Source: Podocnemis expansa
Taxonomy: Eukaryota > Chordata > Testudines > Podocnemididae
Reading direction: 5' to 3'
Assembly: GCA_007922195.1 (NCBI GenBank)
Contig: ML681989.1
Location: 41,879,483-41,943,482, forward strand
DNA length: 64,000 nucleotides
Under the pieces are notes generated by a model. That model saw only the letters and a list, made by a program, of their open reading frames with translations. It made no database searches and was not told the origin of the DNA. Shown piece by piece: positions 11,274-23,584 of the stretch. Positions within the stretch are counted from its first letter, which is position 1, and each line of letters opens with the position of its first letter. A program made the translations under genes and the position numbers.

Positions 11274-14089
11274 TGAGACAGCAGTCTCTTTCAGAAAGAC
11301 CTAGAAAAAATGCCTTAATACTGAAATGGATCACCAAATAAAAAGTGAGGAGAAGAGAATGATTTTGTATTGATATGTTGAACTGTTGAGGCCCCATGCT
11401 TTTAAATGTTTTTCATTGACATTTTCTGGAGGAAAAAAAAATGCATGCCTGATAAAATCTTAACTGAGCTGAAAGGAATGGTTGTTCCTTCTGGACTGAG
11501 TCAAGCAAAAATTCACTGAATAACTTTGCAGCTAGTTAGAGGTGAGAGGAGGGTCTGCATTTCTTGATAAAGGTGATCTCTCACAGTTCTATTCATTTTG
11601 TCAGAGGTAATCTACTGGTCAACTCACAGTAGCTTTGGAAAGGAACACATCTGAGCATCAGACTGGAAAATCATTCCCTTTTCAGTTTTACTTCAAACAG
11701 CAGTATTTTTAAAGTTGGTTTGTCATTAGTTCATGACTTTTCTTCTGGGCAAACCTAGGAAGGCATTAATAATTCTCCTAATGTGGTCTAGGGTTTGTCA
11801 TTCATACAGGATCCTGAGTAAATGCAAAAATGGATGTGAAGTAAACTCCTGTTTTCATCCTTCAGGGGTCAGAATAACACTATGGGATCTCCCATGCAGT
11901 AGTACATCTCTTCTAATTTTCAGAAACGTTCATGGCATTGTCTTCTTCCCTCATATACATCTCAAACATACTCTTTCCATCTCCCCTTTTAATTACTTGT
12001 AGGGATCCTTATATGACTTACTCTACATACCTACACAACATAGAAAACACTGTTCTTTTCTGGAGAAAGTGTTATAAACTCACTGCTATATAAGAAATAA
12101 TTAACGATTAAGAGTGGGAACATATTCTATATAGAAATGATATATTCATGCATCATACAACTATATGCACATATTGTTTGTGGTATTAAAGTTTTAAGCA
12201 ATGATGCTTGTTTTCATAACCTCTTATCAGTTTTAAAGATGCCTGGTTGACAAAAATAGATGACAGTTTCAGACCCAAGTGCATTGTCCCTCAAATATGC
12301 ATAAAAGATGCCTGTTTTGAGGGGAAACCTTTCTTTCCAAAATAAAATTGTAAATTATTTACACAAATGAAGAGAAATATTACAGTAAACTATACCCAAT
12401 GGTCCAATCTACCCTTATTGAAATCAGGGGTAATTTTATCACTCACTTCATGATGACAAATGGAAGTCAACTTTTAAAGAACACAGCAGTACATAAGGAA
12501 TAACCATAGTACATGCATCTTTGAGGAAGAAAGTTTTGATTTGTTCCCTTACTGTGCAGCAGACTTAATTTACATCTGATAGGAAAATAGCAAAATTATA
12601 GGCCTGACTCTATGCCCACGGTGTAATATTTATCAGCATTGTTTTTGTGAATATATGAAGCATGCAGTGTGTCTACTAAATTAATTCTTCACACTGAAAC
12701 TGAAGCAATTCACAAATAGTTGATTAGCTTTCAATTCCAATATATTTTGCTGGGTTTTACAGTGAAGTGTTTGGGTATACTTTTATGTTTCACAACAGGT
12801 ATGATATTTAGTGCTTGGCAATTTTTATAAAGCAGAATTCTTTGTGGTGTTGATGTATCTAAGCACTTGTTAATATGATTACAAACTAATAACTTATCTA
12901 GTGGGTGTCAAGTTATAAAGTGTAATTTTAATGGAACCATTTATGCAGCTATGTAGAGAAGAATGTGTCAGCTTTTCTATTATAAAACACTATTCTTTTG
13001 CCATCCACTGTGTCAGGGGACTGCAGAATAAGGAGGATTTATAATATAGGCCATTGACAACTTTGGAGAAACATTATAGTCTGTTAGGACAATAGTCTAT
13101 ATATTGTTAAAGTCTTTTCATATACGTTTCCAGCAACACAAAAGCAATCATTCTGGTCCTTCAGTTTAATGACATGTTTGTTTTGTTTTAAAATGCAAAT
13201 TGTATTAGGTTATAGACCACAATGCTTCTGAAGGGATATTTGCTATGTCATTTTCATATGCCTTTAAAAAGACTTTTTTTCCTATTTAAAAGAAAGTCAT
13301 TCGTATGCACAAATGGTATTTCAGCAGTTTCAGCTTAAGATAAGCACTGATTTTGTGTAAGGATTTTCTTTTCCTTTTGTGGAAGGTTTCTAAATTCACA
13401 CATTCCTATACTCAGTCTTGTAGACAATTATTCTTGGTGCAAAAAGATAAAATAATACTTATTTCAGTTGCCACAACTGCATAACACCAGAACAAAGAAA
13501 TCAAAGCTAATGTAGATGCTCTCTCTTATCTAATTCTTATCTAATCATGCCTAGGTATTATAGGTGTTTTCAGGTCACTTTGTGACATTATGCAACACGC
13601 TATAAATGCTGCAATAATAGGTATCAGAAGATGAGAGAAAGACATTGGCTATGTAACCTTTCATAGGCAGACAATACATGTCAAGGAGAGTTACACATAA
13701 TGTTATTCTAACGATCATAGCATGAACTACAGAGATTCCCCTAGTGAATTTAAGGGAAATGTGTGGGTGTGTATGTATATCTGGCTTTTGAGCATTCAGA
13801 AAGGAAGATCAGCTGGGTTCTCCTGTTTACCTTTTTTCATATAGAAAAGACTCAATTAAACTAAATTACAACAAATTTAAACATGATAAAAGGATATAAT
13901 CTTTTCCATAATTCATAACTTCTGGTTCTCCTTGACACAAGATATTACTGAAATGAAGAATTTAGTAGGAGTCAAAAAAAGAATAGATTAAGTACCTGAA
14001 TAACAAGAATATCCTATGAAGTGACATTAACTATCATAAAATGTATGTAGAATCTTAACTCCGATACCCTTAGGACTTAAGTCAAAAGC
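11272..14089. other. long AT-rich non-coding stretch, nothing recognised
   Basis: Nearly 3 kb with no supported gene, RNA or mobile element. CpG is very rare. Such quiet sequence fits a gene desert or large intron. Confidence 0.45.
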
Positions 14090-14381
14090 TAACTATGTTT
14101 ATTTCCAGAGGGGTAGCTGTGTTAGTCTGTATACAGCAAAAGCAGCAAGAGTCCTGTGGCACCTAATAGACTAACAGATTTCTTCAGGCATAAGCTTTCA
14201 TGGGCTCCAACATCAGATGCATCTGACAAAGTGGATTTGAGCCCACAAAAGCTTATGCCCGGAGAAATCTGTTAATCTGTGCACCTGATGAAGTGGTTTG
14301 GGGACCACAAAAGCTTATGCCTTAAGAAATCCGTTAACCTATAAGGTGCCTCAGGACTCTCACTGCTTTAACTATGTTTAT
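14090..14381. mobile_element. three-unit fused Penelope-type repeat with perfect 13-bp target duplication
   Basis: The direct repeat TAACTATGTTTAT occurs at 14090-14102 and 14369-14381 and brackets the element exactly. Inside, a unit in one orientation (head TTCCAGAGGGGTAGC, then GAGTCCTGTGGCAC, AGACTAACAG, GCTTTCATGGG, CATCAGATGC) is followed by two partial units in the opposite orientation, starting near 14225 (CTGACAAAG) and 14285 (CTGATGAAG). The last unit keeps CTGATGA and a GTGG/CCAC hairpin, followed by AAAAGCTTATGC. A target duplication of this size points to retrotransposition. No coding sequence is present. Confidence 0.85.
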
Positions 14382-14574
14382 GTTACCATATGACATTTAC
14401 AGTTGATGGCCTTGTACTCCTAAATTCCTTGTATTTCTGAAAAACACTTTTGTTTTATCCATTAACAGGTACTTCTTCTGAAGATTCTGATACCAGAGAC
14501 AGGTTACCTGACTAGACATACCATAGGTCTGATCTGGTATGATCTGAGCTATGTGAGCTACTGTCCCATCTTTA

Positions 14575-14702
14575 AGTATCTGACAAAGTGGGATTCTTTC
14601 CCATGAAAGCTCATGCAATAAATAAATTTGTTAGTCTTTAACAGTGCATGAGACTCCTTTGTTTCTTCTGCTGTTCTAGACTAACACAGCTACCCCTTTG
14701 GA
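14575..14702 (+). mobile_element. Penelope-type short repeat, near complete
   Basis: It reads CTGACAAAGTGGGATT, closing hairpin CCCAT, GAAAGCTCATGC, TTGTTAGTCTTTAA, a decayed GTGGCAC/GGACTCC segment, then TCTAGACTAACACAGCTACC and CCTTTGGAA, which is the complement of the family head. It therefore covers the whole unit, about 128 bp. The first core box is the CTGACAA variant; the GAAA box is intact. Confidence 0.8.
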
Positions 14703-15575
14703 ACTTGTCCCTCATTACAGATTCACTCTATATGTTTGGCAGGGAAATGACTATTTAATCATGGTTTTATCGGTGCTGACTACAGAACCTCATTTTTATT
14801 ATTTAAAGACTTAATACAATGTCCATTTTATCAATGGAAAGATGCCCACTGAATTTTACAGTTTTGATATTTGATTTCCTTGATTTTTGTTAGTTTCTGT
14901 GGACAAATAAACCATAGCTCTACTTAAAACTTTTAAAATATGTTATCATTGATTAGAAAAGGGAAATCTTGTAAAGTTAATGCAAGTCAATAAACCTTTG
15001 CCATAAGGTTTATGCTTATCTAGCTTGATCAATGCCCATCATTTACAGAGATGCACAACTCTCCATTTGTGTTCCTCCATAATAGGAAATGCTTTGATTC
15101 AAGATGGGGCCTAGTCTATTTCACAAGACTTTCAGATACTGTAATGATAAGCACAATGTCAAAACAGAGAAAAATATAGACTATAGATTTAAAGACTCTT
15201 CCTAGTTTATTCTGAAAAGCTCAACAGTTAATCAGATTATAAGTAAACTTTCTACTCTTCAATTAGATTAGCATGTTCTCCTTCCTCCTCTCTCTGTAGT
15301 GTTTTATAATGGATACTATTAAAGGACAGTCACATGGCTTAGTTGACATACACTTATACATCTATTCTGATTGTCCACTTACAATGGAATTTCCTTAATT
15401 AATGTGTTTGCAGTGTTGTGTTTATATTCATAAGGAATTCAAGTACTTAAGGACCAATACCCTTTGTTCCAAATTACTAATGTAATTGAGACTTTTTTTA
15501 TTGCACAACCTGGTGTCATTTTTCAAGGTCTGAAATAGAAAATAAATGGAAGATTTAAGGGAGGAAACACACAAT
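14703..15575. other. non-coding stretch, nothing recognised
   Basis: AT-rich sequence without supported features. Confidence 0.4.
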
Positions 15576-15577
15576 AA

Positions 15578-15632
<55 letters not shown>

Positions 15633-15642
15633 NNNNNNNNNN

Positions 15643-15689
<47 letters not shown>
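15576..15689. repeat. (TAA)n microsatellite containing a 10-N assembly gap
   Basis: ATA/TAA units run on both sides of ten undetermined bases (15633-15642). The gap length is probably a placeholder, so the true repeat length is unknown. The poly-isoleucine frame it gives is an artefact of the repeat. Confidence 0.95.
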
Positions 15690-15915
15690 GTCACCAACAT
15701 GTAAATTGAAGCAATTCAAACTGAAATAGCTGACATAAAATTATGAGGACAAACTAAGAAATGAGGGTTAGTTGGGTTACTATTTTAGTATGTTGGAACT
15801 GCAAATGATATGGGAGCTTGAAGAAACCCTCTCTTCCAGGAAGGATGATCTAAAATATTAGTTTAGGAATTATGAGGCCTGGGTCTAATTCTTCTCACTG
15901 CAAAAGACTTCCGGT

Positions 15916-16065
15916 ATGATAAGGAAGCTAATTAACTTTTCTGTGCCTCAGTTCCCGATCTATAAAATGGAAATGATAATAATTCTTATTTTGTTCAATA
16001 CTATGTTGTCTATGTATCCTGCAAAATATTTAGTCTGGGGCTGTCTGTTACTTTGTGATGTATAT
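15916..16065 (+). repeat. MIR-like SINE fragment
   Basis: TTCTGTGCCTCAGTTCCC, followed by ATCTATAAAATGGAAATGAT and AATAATT, matches the conserved MIR core order (ctgtgcctcagtttcc then atctgtaaaatgggga). It is 5'-truncated and diverged. Confidence 0.65.
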
Positions 16066-19000
16066 ACAGTAGAGCAGAATAAAAAAAAATGTTCAGCAGA
16101 AAATTGGTTTTGTCTAGAAACAAAACTTTTCATGGAAAGTGTCTGCTTTCCTCAAAAAAAAAGTTTAATTGAAAATAGAATGAGTCCCCTGCACCCCCAC
16201 CCTTGAAAGGTTTTTTTTTCAGGTCTCCTCCAGTGAAAAGTCAAAATTTTCCACTGTAAATTTTGATGAAACCATGATTTTTCTCTATAAATGTTCAGCA
16301 GGGAGAAAAGGATATTACATGACTTCCTGTAATATACAGTGTTTAGTAAAATGCTGCCCTGGTCTGAGTTTGAGTTTTTAGGTACTAGTGTAATATAAAC
16401 AAACAAATAATCTGGTGAAGAGTTTAGGGTTTTTATTTGTTTGCCAATAAATGCTAACCCATAATCTTAATTTAATGTTTCTTCAAAATCTGTCTGTTCC
16501 ATCTGTGTCAGTGAAGTCTGAATGGCTTTAGTTTGTATTTGTTAGGAATAAAAATAACTTTATTTTTTGTCCTCTCTAAGCGGCATCAGATTCTCATCCC
16601 AGTTAATAGAATTATATTTTTTTTAATCAAAGATGTTTCTTATCAATCTTTTGTTTCAGTCATAGTTGCCCATGCTCCATTCATATTTTTCCCTCAGTTC
16701 ATCATGGTTCTGATTCAATGTCAATTGAAATAGATGGCAAAGACTTCCTCCCCATCACCCCCCGAGGGCTTGGATTCCAGAATCTAAAACCTAAAAACAA
16801 GCATTTCTTAGGACTATTGCCTATAGCATTTGTACTGGAAATGTCTTTTTGACAAGCTGAGTTTTTCAAATGTGCAAACAGATGAAGGATCTCTCTCCAT
16901 TTCTTTGGGAGATCATTCCACAGGCTAGTAGATCTCCTGTTTTGTATATGAAATATATTCTTTTATTTTTTTAATACTAGTAATGGGAAACCTCTCCCAG
17001 TGTTTTTTCCATCCTCGCTGCCACCCCTTTGGGCTAATTTCAACTTGCTGCTTCAGTGCAAGGCCCGGCCACAGAGCTAAATGATGATGCCAGAAGCAGT
17101 CCCTCTGTCATACACATCTAGTAATACGATAAAGTCATTCAGCTCAAAAAACAAGGCAGCCTGGATGCATACAAAATGAATAAGGCCTATGAACTGGAGG
17201 TACATCGTCTCCTGAAACTTTGCATTCCTGGTGAGCAGCTCTCTATATACATTTTTCTCTGCTCCTATCATGCTACTGTCTGTTAATGGGTTATAACAGC
17301 ATGTGAAGCAAGTGTAAACCAATTTCCTATGGAAATTACTGATGCAGGTATGTGCTGTATCAGAAATGCATCTACAGTAACTCAAATTTGTTTCATTCAG
17401 TTTTGTCTGAGTCCAATATGAATCTACAGTTTAAAAACTATTACATTAATTTTAATGAGTAAAGATCAAATACACTTTACTTTTTTAATTAACAAAGCAA
17501 AACCCATTGCCAGTGAGCAAAAAAGTTATTGTATAGTTACTGCAATGTAATCAGAAGAGTATATTTCATGATGGTGACAAAATGATTTTCTTGCTAAAAA
17601 TCTATGAAATCCTTTTAAACATAGACGGCAACACAGCCCAACCACATTGTACCGTTGTTGGAATAGTGACAGAAAACTACAAGATAAACTGATAGAAAAC
17701 TATCATTTCTCAAGAGAAAAAAAATATTTTATTTCTGTTTTAAAATGAAGGCAAGGAATTTGTAGGCTATTGTAGAATGAAACAAAAATAGCAGGGAAAT
17801 TCTAAAATCATAGCCTCCATTTTTTTCACACTAATTATTAATTACTATTATTGATTGAATGATTGTTTTGTTTTTGTCTAAAAATGGAGGGGAAGAAACA
17901 AAGGAAGATGTAGAAAAGGGATATGACAAAAGAGTAAAATATTTCATCTGAGATTAGGGAAGTGTCTATTTAGTTCTATGATTTTCTTTCAAAGTACCCT
18001 CATCCTTTTTCAGTCTTCCTCCCAAATGTGGTATTCAAATCTGTCCTGTTTTACTCTGTATTAAAAATTCCCATTTTTCTAATTTTTCACCTACCTCCCC
18101 TCACCCCCCTGCCCAGCCCCAGCCATACAACAAAATTAAAGAAACCACTCATCATCAAACAATACTCTCGTTAATTCATTTGTCCAGGGGGAGCTGGGAT
18201 TGTAGAATCAGGCTTCATCATTGATTTCAATACGAGAAGAATGTGTAAATCTGTAATGTCACAACCAACTTTGTGTTGAGCTTGACTAACATTAAGAGTA
18301 CACAGAAGTGATTAATATATAAAATCTGGAACTGTTCATTTTAAGTGAGTTACTGGTTTCCTGTGACTGGAGATTTGGGCCTCTTTGGTCATTAAATAAT
18401 ATGTATACTTCACAGGTCACTTTATTTTCTATATGTTAATAATAATAGTAATAACAGATAATAATGGTGATGAATGAACCTGACATTGTTGCTACTTTTG
18501 CTGTATTCTTTCTGTAGATGAATGGACACTTCGGTATGTATGCTGTCAACACAGTGCTTAAACAATCATATTTTTTCTTTAAAATGTAAGCCCCCATAAT
18601 GAAAACAAATCCATATTTTATGTTATTCTCTATATTCTAAGAAGATATTAATTATGTCCCAACATGTGGATTCTATTTTACTGTGAGTACTTAGGCATTC
18701 TTATAGTGGCATCAATGATCCCCTTTGGTGCACAATACTTCTCAACACAAATACACACAATTTGCATAATACATTCTTGCTGAGATGTCCAGAACTGGAA
18801 AGGTGGTTTAGCAATACAAATCACATTGAAAGTAATAGAACTGTGTTGGTAGAGCCCCTCCTTGGTTTTGATAAATTTCTGCCTCTATTTAGGGCCAAAG
18901 TGTGGCCTGAGTGAATAACAATGAATGACTGAAGAGGGTACAGCACTGTCTTCCATTCCTGTGCCAGCTACCTGCCTAGCAACATAGAAAGGGCAGCAGG

Positions 19001-19739
19001 CTTTGCAAAGACACTGTCTCCTCTATGTACAAGCGAGGGGGCAGGGAATGGCCTGGGGCAATGCTCCTCGCAAAATCATTCAGTAGTGCAGCTATATCAC
19101 CATGTCAGAGAGATGTTGACAGTGTATGCCAGGTAGAGACAACAGCTTCACCAGGAAAGACACAGACTCCCTGAGTGTGAGTCTCTGTCTTGGGCTGCTC
19201 CAAGGGTTAGTACAATGATATGCTGACCTGAAAATAGGGCCCATGAGTAAAGCTGTGACTGAGCCCTCAGTGAGCAGACAATTCAGTGATTCATTTCCTT
19301 TAAAAACATTACAAATACATCAATGTGGTTTGAAGTTACTTTTATTTTTCATATTAAATAAATGGAAAACAATGGACTCCCTGTGATTAGTTTTTCACTG
19401 AGTTTCAACAAGCTATGAAGGAGATCTCCAAGTAAACTTACCATTGCTTGCCCATTCTACAAGCATGCTGGGCTTACCTAACAGATGACCTTCAACAGCA
19501 CGTGCAGGTAACAGTCTGCATATGTCACTTCTATTGTACATCACTGGCCCTGATCTCATGTTTAGGTGAGCTAACTTGTGGCTGAACTCTTCCACCACAG
19601 AGTGGCTTGGTATAGAGAGTATATGGCCTGATGATAGTGTTTAGGAATATATGGAATATTGTGAGTTGTTTTGGAAGGAGAGATGGGATAGTTGTTAAAG
19701 ACCAGGAGAGAATTGGGGGGAGGGGGTCAGTTCTCTGCT
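16066..19739. other. long non-coding stretch, nothing firmly recognised
   Basis: About 3.7 kb without a supported gene. The part around 16840-17050 has the look of an old, diverged LINE fragment but I could not support a family. The rest is AT-rich single-copy-looking sequence. Confidence 0.4.
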
Positions 19740-19938
19740 TTTCTACAGATTTCCTGTGTAACCTTGGGCAAGTCACTTAGTCTATCTGTGCCTCATTTCC
19801 CCCCTCTGTGAAATGGTGATAATAGTACTTCTTTACTATACAGCAGAGTTGTGAAGATAAATATGTTACAGATTGTGAAGCACTCAGATGCTATATTAAT
19901 GGGTACCTTATAAGTATCAAAGATAGATAGATAGATAA
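19740..19938 (+). repeat. MIR-like SINE with (GATA)n tail
   Basis: TGTGTAACCTTGGGCAAGTC, followed by ACTTAGTCTATCTGTGCCTC and GTGAAATGGTGATAATAGTAC, is a good MIR-core match, followed by an end resembling aaagcgctttgagatgc...ataaatgc and then five AGAT units. The 5' tRNA-like head is missing. Confidence 0.75.
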
Positions 19939-20764
19939 AAAGGCATACTAAAGTGTTCCAGGACATCACGGGAGGAACAAAGCTGTTGCCTGAGAAGAAC
20001 AGAGGAACAAATCACAAAATATCCTTCAGTTACTTAGTAGAACAGTAGGTATGCTGTACTCAATCTATCCCTGACAATCTCAGATTTTCTGCAATTTTCA
20101 CTGAGTGTTTTTGTCATGCAGATGGTGACTCCCAATTATTGTAAACTGATTCCTTTAACTTTTTCATTAACTGCTTCATTGTTGGTTCTTGGTTCCAGTA
20201 TTTGTGATACACAGCAAACTCACAAAGAAATGCCATGATTTATGTCATATTGCATATGGCCTCATGTTTGTGTCACATTAAATGTTAGTAATATAGGAAA
20301 AGTCCACTTTCTTTGAGTGTTTGCTTCAAGTCTGGAAATATTTTAGACTTCTATCACTGATTGATTACCTCTGTTTCTTCTCTCATTCTTAAATCTCAGG
20401 CAGCTTCCTTTTAATTTTTGTATTATACCTGTCTAGCTAGATTGTGCAATTTAGACTGCCACATTAGTTAACCTCAATCATAGAATCTTGGCCCTTAAGT
20501 ATTTGAATATGATTACAAACACACCTTTTGGGTACATGCAGGCAAGTGGACAGTTAGAAATAGATGTACAATGTATGACCACTGACCCATGTGATTATCC
20601 TTCAAAGGACATGCATTTTGCAAAAAAGTAGAGGATAAGGCTAGCAGAACAGGTGCTGTCTAACTAAAGATTAAAAGCAGTACAAATGATTAATTTGTTG
20701 AATTTTTCAGAATAATAACTAGCCAAGTCTTTACCCTGTATCCTAGATTTCTGTTCATCTATTC
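19939..20764. other. non-coding stretch, nothing recognised
   Basis: AT-rich sequence without supported features. Confidence 0.4.
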
Positions 20765-21066
20765 GTCTAGGGCAGGGGTCTGCAACCTGCAGTGCCAGAG
20801 CTACATATGGTTCTTTGGCTAACCCCTTGTGTCTCTGACCCACCCTCAACCCCATTGCCTTTGGGGGACCCTGTGGGTGAACCGCTCCTGGTTCCAGGTC
20901 CCTGTCCTCCCTCACCAGGGGACCTTGCAGCTGGCACACTGGCTCAGATCCTAACTCCCCCCACAAGGAGGCTACTGTCATTGTGGCTCTCAAAATACTT
21001 GGCTATTGAAGGAATTTATTAAAATGGCTCTTCTTATTGTTTGGGTTGCCAGACCCTGTTCTAAGG
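20765..21066. mobile_element. hAT-type non-autonomous element (CAGGGGTCTGCAACC family)
   Basis: The terminal inverted repeats are CAGGGGTCTGCAACC (from 20773) and GGTTGCCAGACCCTG (to 21058). The flanking octamers GTCTAGGG and TTCTAAGG agree at 6 of 8 positions, consistent with an aged hAT 8-bp target duplication. The element is 286 bp, has no transposase coding and is related to the one at 53014-53350 (both share a CCAGAGCTA...TTCTTTGGCT-like segment after the left end). Confidence 0.8.
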
Positions 21067-21959
21067 TTTTTAATTGTACTCATGCTATCTGAATGCCCAT
21101 TTAATACTGTATCAGCAGAAAGCCCATTTCATGAACCAAAGTTTCCACATAAAAAAGATAAACAATGAAATCTCAAAGATTTTTGTTTATTATTTGGGTA
21201 AAGATCTCTCTAGATATGTGTTGGGAATCTAATCTTTCCCCAAAATATCCCAAGAGGCTAGATGTTACCTACTCTTTTCCATAATTAATATATTTCACTC
21301 CCCTGATCCATCCTAAAAGTTTCAGATCCCTGACTTCCATCATTACTAATGCCACTGCCAAACTGGCTAAACGGGTGAATGCAGAGTGATAGATGGCTCA
21401 CCTTTCTATCAGTGTATGTAACCCTCTGTCTCCCATCTCTTGAAGTAGCTTGCAGCTTCAATGCTGGGGATACAAGCTCATATCAAACTCCAATTCCTTT
21501 GCTACATACCTGCCCTTGGCTCTGTGTTTAAACTTCAGGAGTAAACAAGAAGTTCATGTTTTCTTACCTGAGGAAAAAATGCCTTTGCAGAACTATTTTA
21601 CATTAATTACAAAATTCACTACCAATTCACTACCACTGATAGATTCTTACCCACACAGAATAAAACTGTAATATGAATATTCCTAGAGATAACATGGCAT
21701 TGTAACACAGACCTCTTCTGAGGGTAACACTACTTAAAAGGCTCAAGCTTGACCTTACAATAATTTTTTTTCTTCTGTCTAAGATCACAAAAACATTATA
21801 CAAACTATGCACCCATGTATACTGCACCCTTGCAAACTTGTTACAATAGACAGTGTGGTGAGGAAGGTGGAAAGGAATCTGCAGCTTGTTCTGGTTGTAC
21901 TGGCAAAATTTGGTGCTATGGGAAAAAGTTAGGTTTGGGAATGACCTTAAAGGTAGAAA
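21067..21959. other. non-coding stretch, nothing recognised
   Basis: No supported gene or repeat. Confidence 0.4.
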
Positions 21960-22490
21960 TGGAAGAAAGCAGGGGTGCTACTATCCAGAAAAAAAAAAAA
22001 AGATTTGGAGTACAAGCTCTGATCTCTTCCCCAGCCCCCCTCTCTTACCCTGGCTTCACACAGTTTTCCTGTCTACCCTTTCCCCATAGCCATATACACA
22101 TTCTCTAGCCCCTCCACCTTCCACTAACTGTACACACCTTCCCTCCTCCAGCCCCACCCCCTTACCCTGGCACCTGACTCTTCTCCCAGATCCCACACAC
22201 AATTGCTCACCTTCCCCTACTCCTCCAACCCCGTGCACCTGGCCCCAAGTCCCTTTCTTTCACTCCTTCTCCAGCTGCACCCAGTTCCCAAGGCCCCCCA
22301 GCCCAACCCAGCATGGCACTTAACTCTTAATGGAGCAGGGGAACCTCCAGACATAGGGAGCCCCAACTGTTTACATTTCCTGCCCTGCTCCACGTTCCTT
22401 GGAGCGCAGAAGTTCTGGAAATTTAAAATGGCTCCACCAGCCCTGGCTCCCAGGCATGGCTTGGCTTCAGGGCACAGAGGAAAGTTATAA
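21960..22490. other. C-rich, locally GC-rich patch of unknown origin
   Basis: A poly-A run (about 13 A near 21991-22003) is followed by roughly 450 bp of pyrimidine-rich sequence with many CCCC runs, unlike its neighbours. It could be a non-LTR-type insertion or a GC-rich transposon core, but I see no terminal repeat or target duplication. No protein is supported on either strand. Confidence 0.3.
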
Positions 22491-23239
22491 AAGGCTACTT
22501 CATGTTTAATCTTTTGACTGCTTCCTACTGCACTGTAGAATAGTTAAATAGAAAAGGAACTGAGCTGTTACAGAAGAATAACCATCTGCAGATAACACCC
22601 AAGACTAGCTATAGGGATTGCTGTGGACCCTGTTAAAAGTCCAGTTTTCACTTACCTACCCAAATAATTGTCTTAAGGCAGTGCAAATTCACAAGGTTGA
22701 CATAACCAACAGAAAAGGGATTCTTGATAACATTTCTGGAAGACCCCTCATCAAGAACCTATTAAAATAATCTCTTTAATGCTGAAAAATAAAATTGCAC
22801 TGAGGAGGGGAGTATGAAAATCCTTGTTGGCAGCTGTGGTAAAGTTCTGGCTTGAACAGGGGCTGTTTAATGTGGGAATGGGGAAGAAAAATCTGTTAAA
22901 ACTACTTGCAATGGAAGTGTTTTAAGCTAGGTAATGATTCTGAGCAGACTGAAGATACTGTTTCTCTTAGATACCTATATACCTTCCTTTGGGTCACTAG
23001 AGTGGATCCTTGACTATAGATAGGCTGAACCCTAGGTGAATTATGTTGGGCCTTTCACAAAACCTGCAGGTAATTGCCCTTGATGACTCAGCACTGTGTG
23101 GTTCAAAGATGACACAGCAGGCTCAGAGGTAACTGATATAAACAAGAATGTTTAAATTATCTAAGGTACTCATATGGCTACCAATATCATGGTATCTAAG
23201 TGCCTCACTATCTTTAATATAATTTTCTGCACAACACCC
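22491..23239. other. non-coding stretch, nothing recognised
   Basis: AT-rich sequence without supported features. Confidence 0.4.
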
Positions 23240-23345
23240 CTGTGTGGTAAGGCACAGAGAGGCAAAGTGACTTGCTTAAGATCACACAAATTTATGATGA
23301 AGCAGGAATGCCAGATATCTCAACTAGGTTAGGGTTCCCCAACCA
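23240..23345 (-). repeat. MIR-like SINE fragment
   Basis: GGCACAGAGAGGCAAAGTGA, then CTTGCTTAAGATCACACAAA and GAAGCAGGAATG, match the reverse-complement MIR core order (gaggcacagagaggttaagtgacttgcccaaggtcacaca, gagcagggattc). A short remnant. Confidence 0.7.
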
Positions 23346-23584
23346 CTGAACCAGCATCCTCTCAATTGTCCCTTGTGCTGTTAGTCTTTAGTGGGTAAGC
23401 ATCTAGTAATAATCAGGTGATGGAATGTGTGTTTTCATTACACTTCTTTGTAGAAAGGAGAATCATTAATCTATGATTATATTACCCTTTTTGAATTCTT
23501 TAGTTATTTATTTGACTCTGAAAAAAATTGTAATAGAAGAGAGATGTTTTTCCTATTAAATAATAGTTCTTTACATGTAATAAT

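Noticed and set aside
11272..14089. Search for tRNA, rRNA or CRISPR-like arrays in the quiet stretches
   Set aside because: No cloverleaf with proper boxes, no rRNA signature and no regularly spaced repeats were found; the only regular repeats in the window are microsatellites and minisatellites.
15428..15700. A poly-isoleucine protein on the minus strand
   Set aside because: It is the translation of the TAA microsatellite with undetermined bases.
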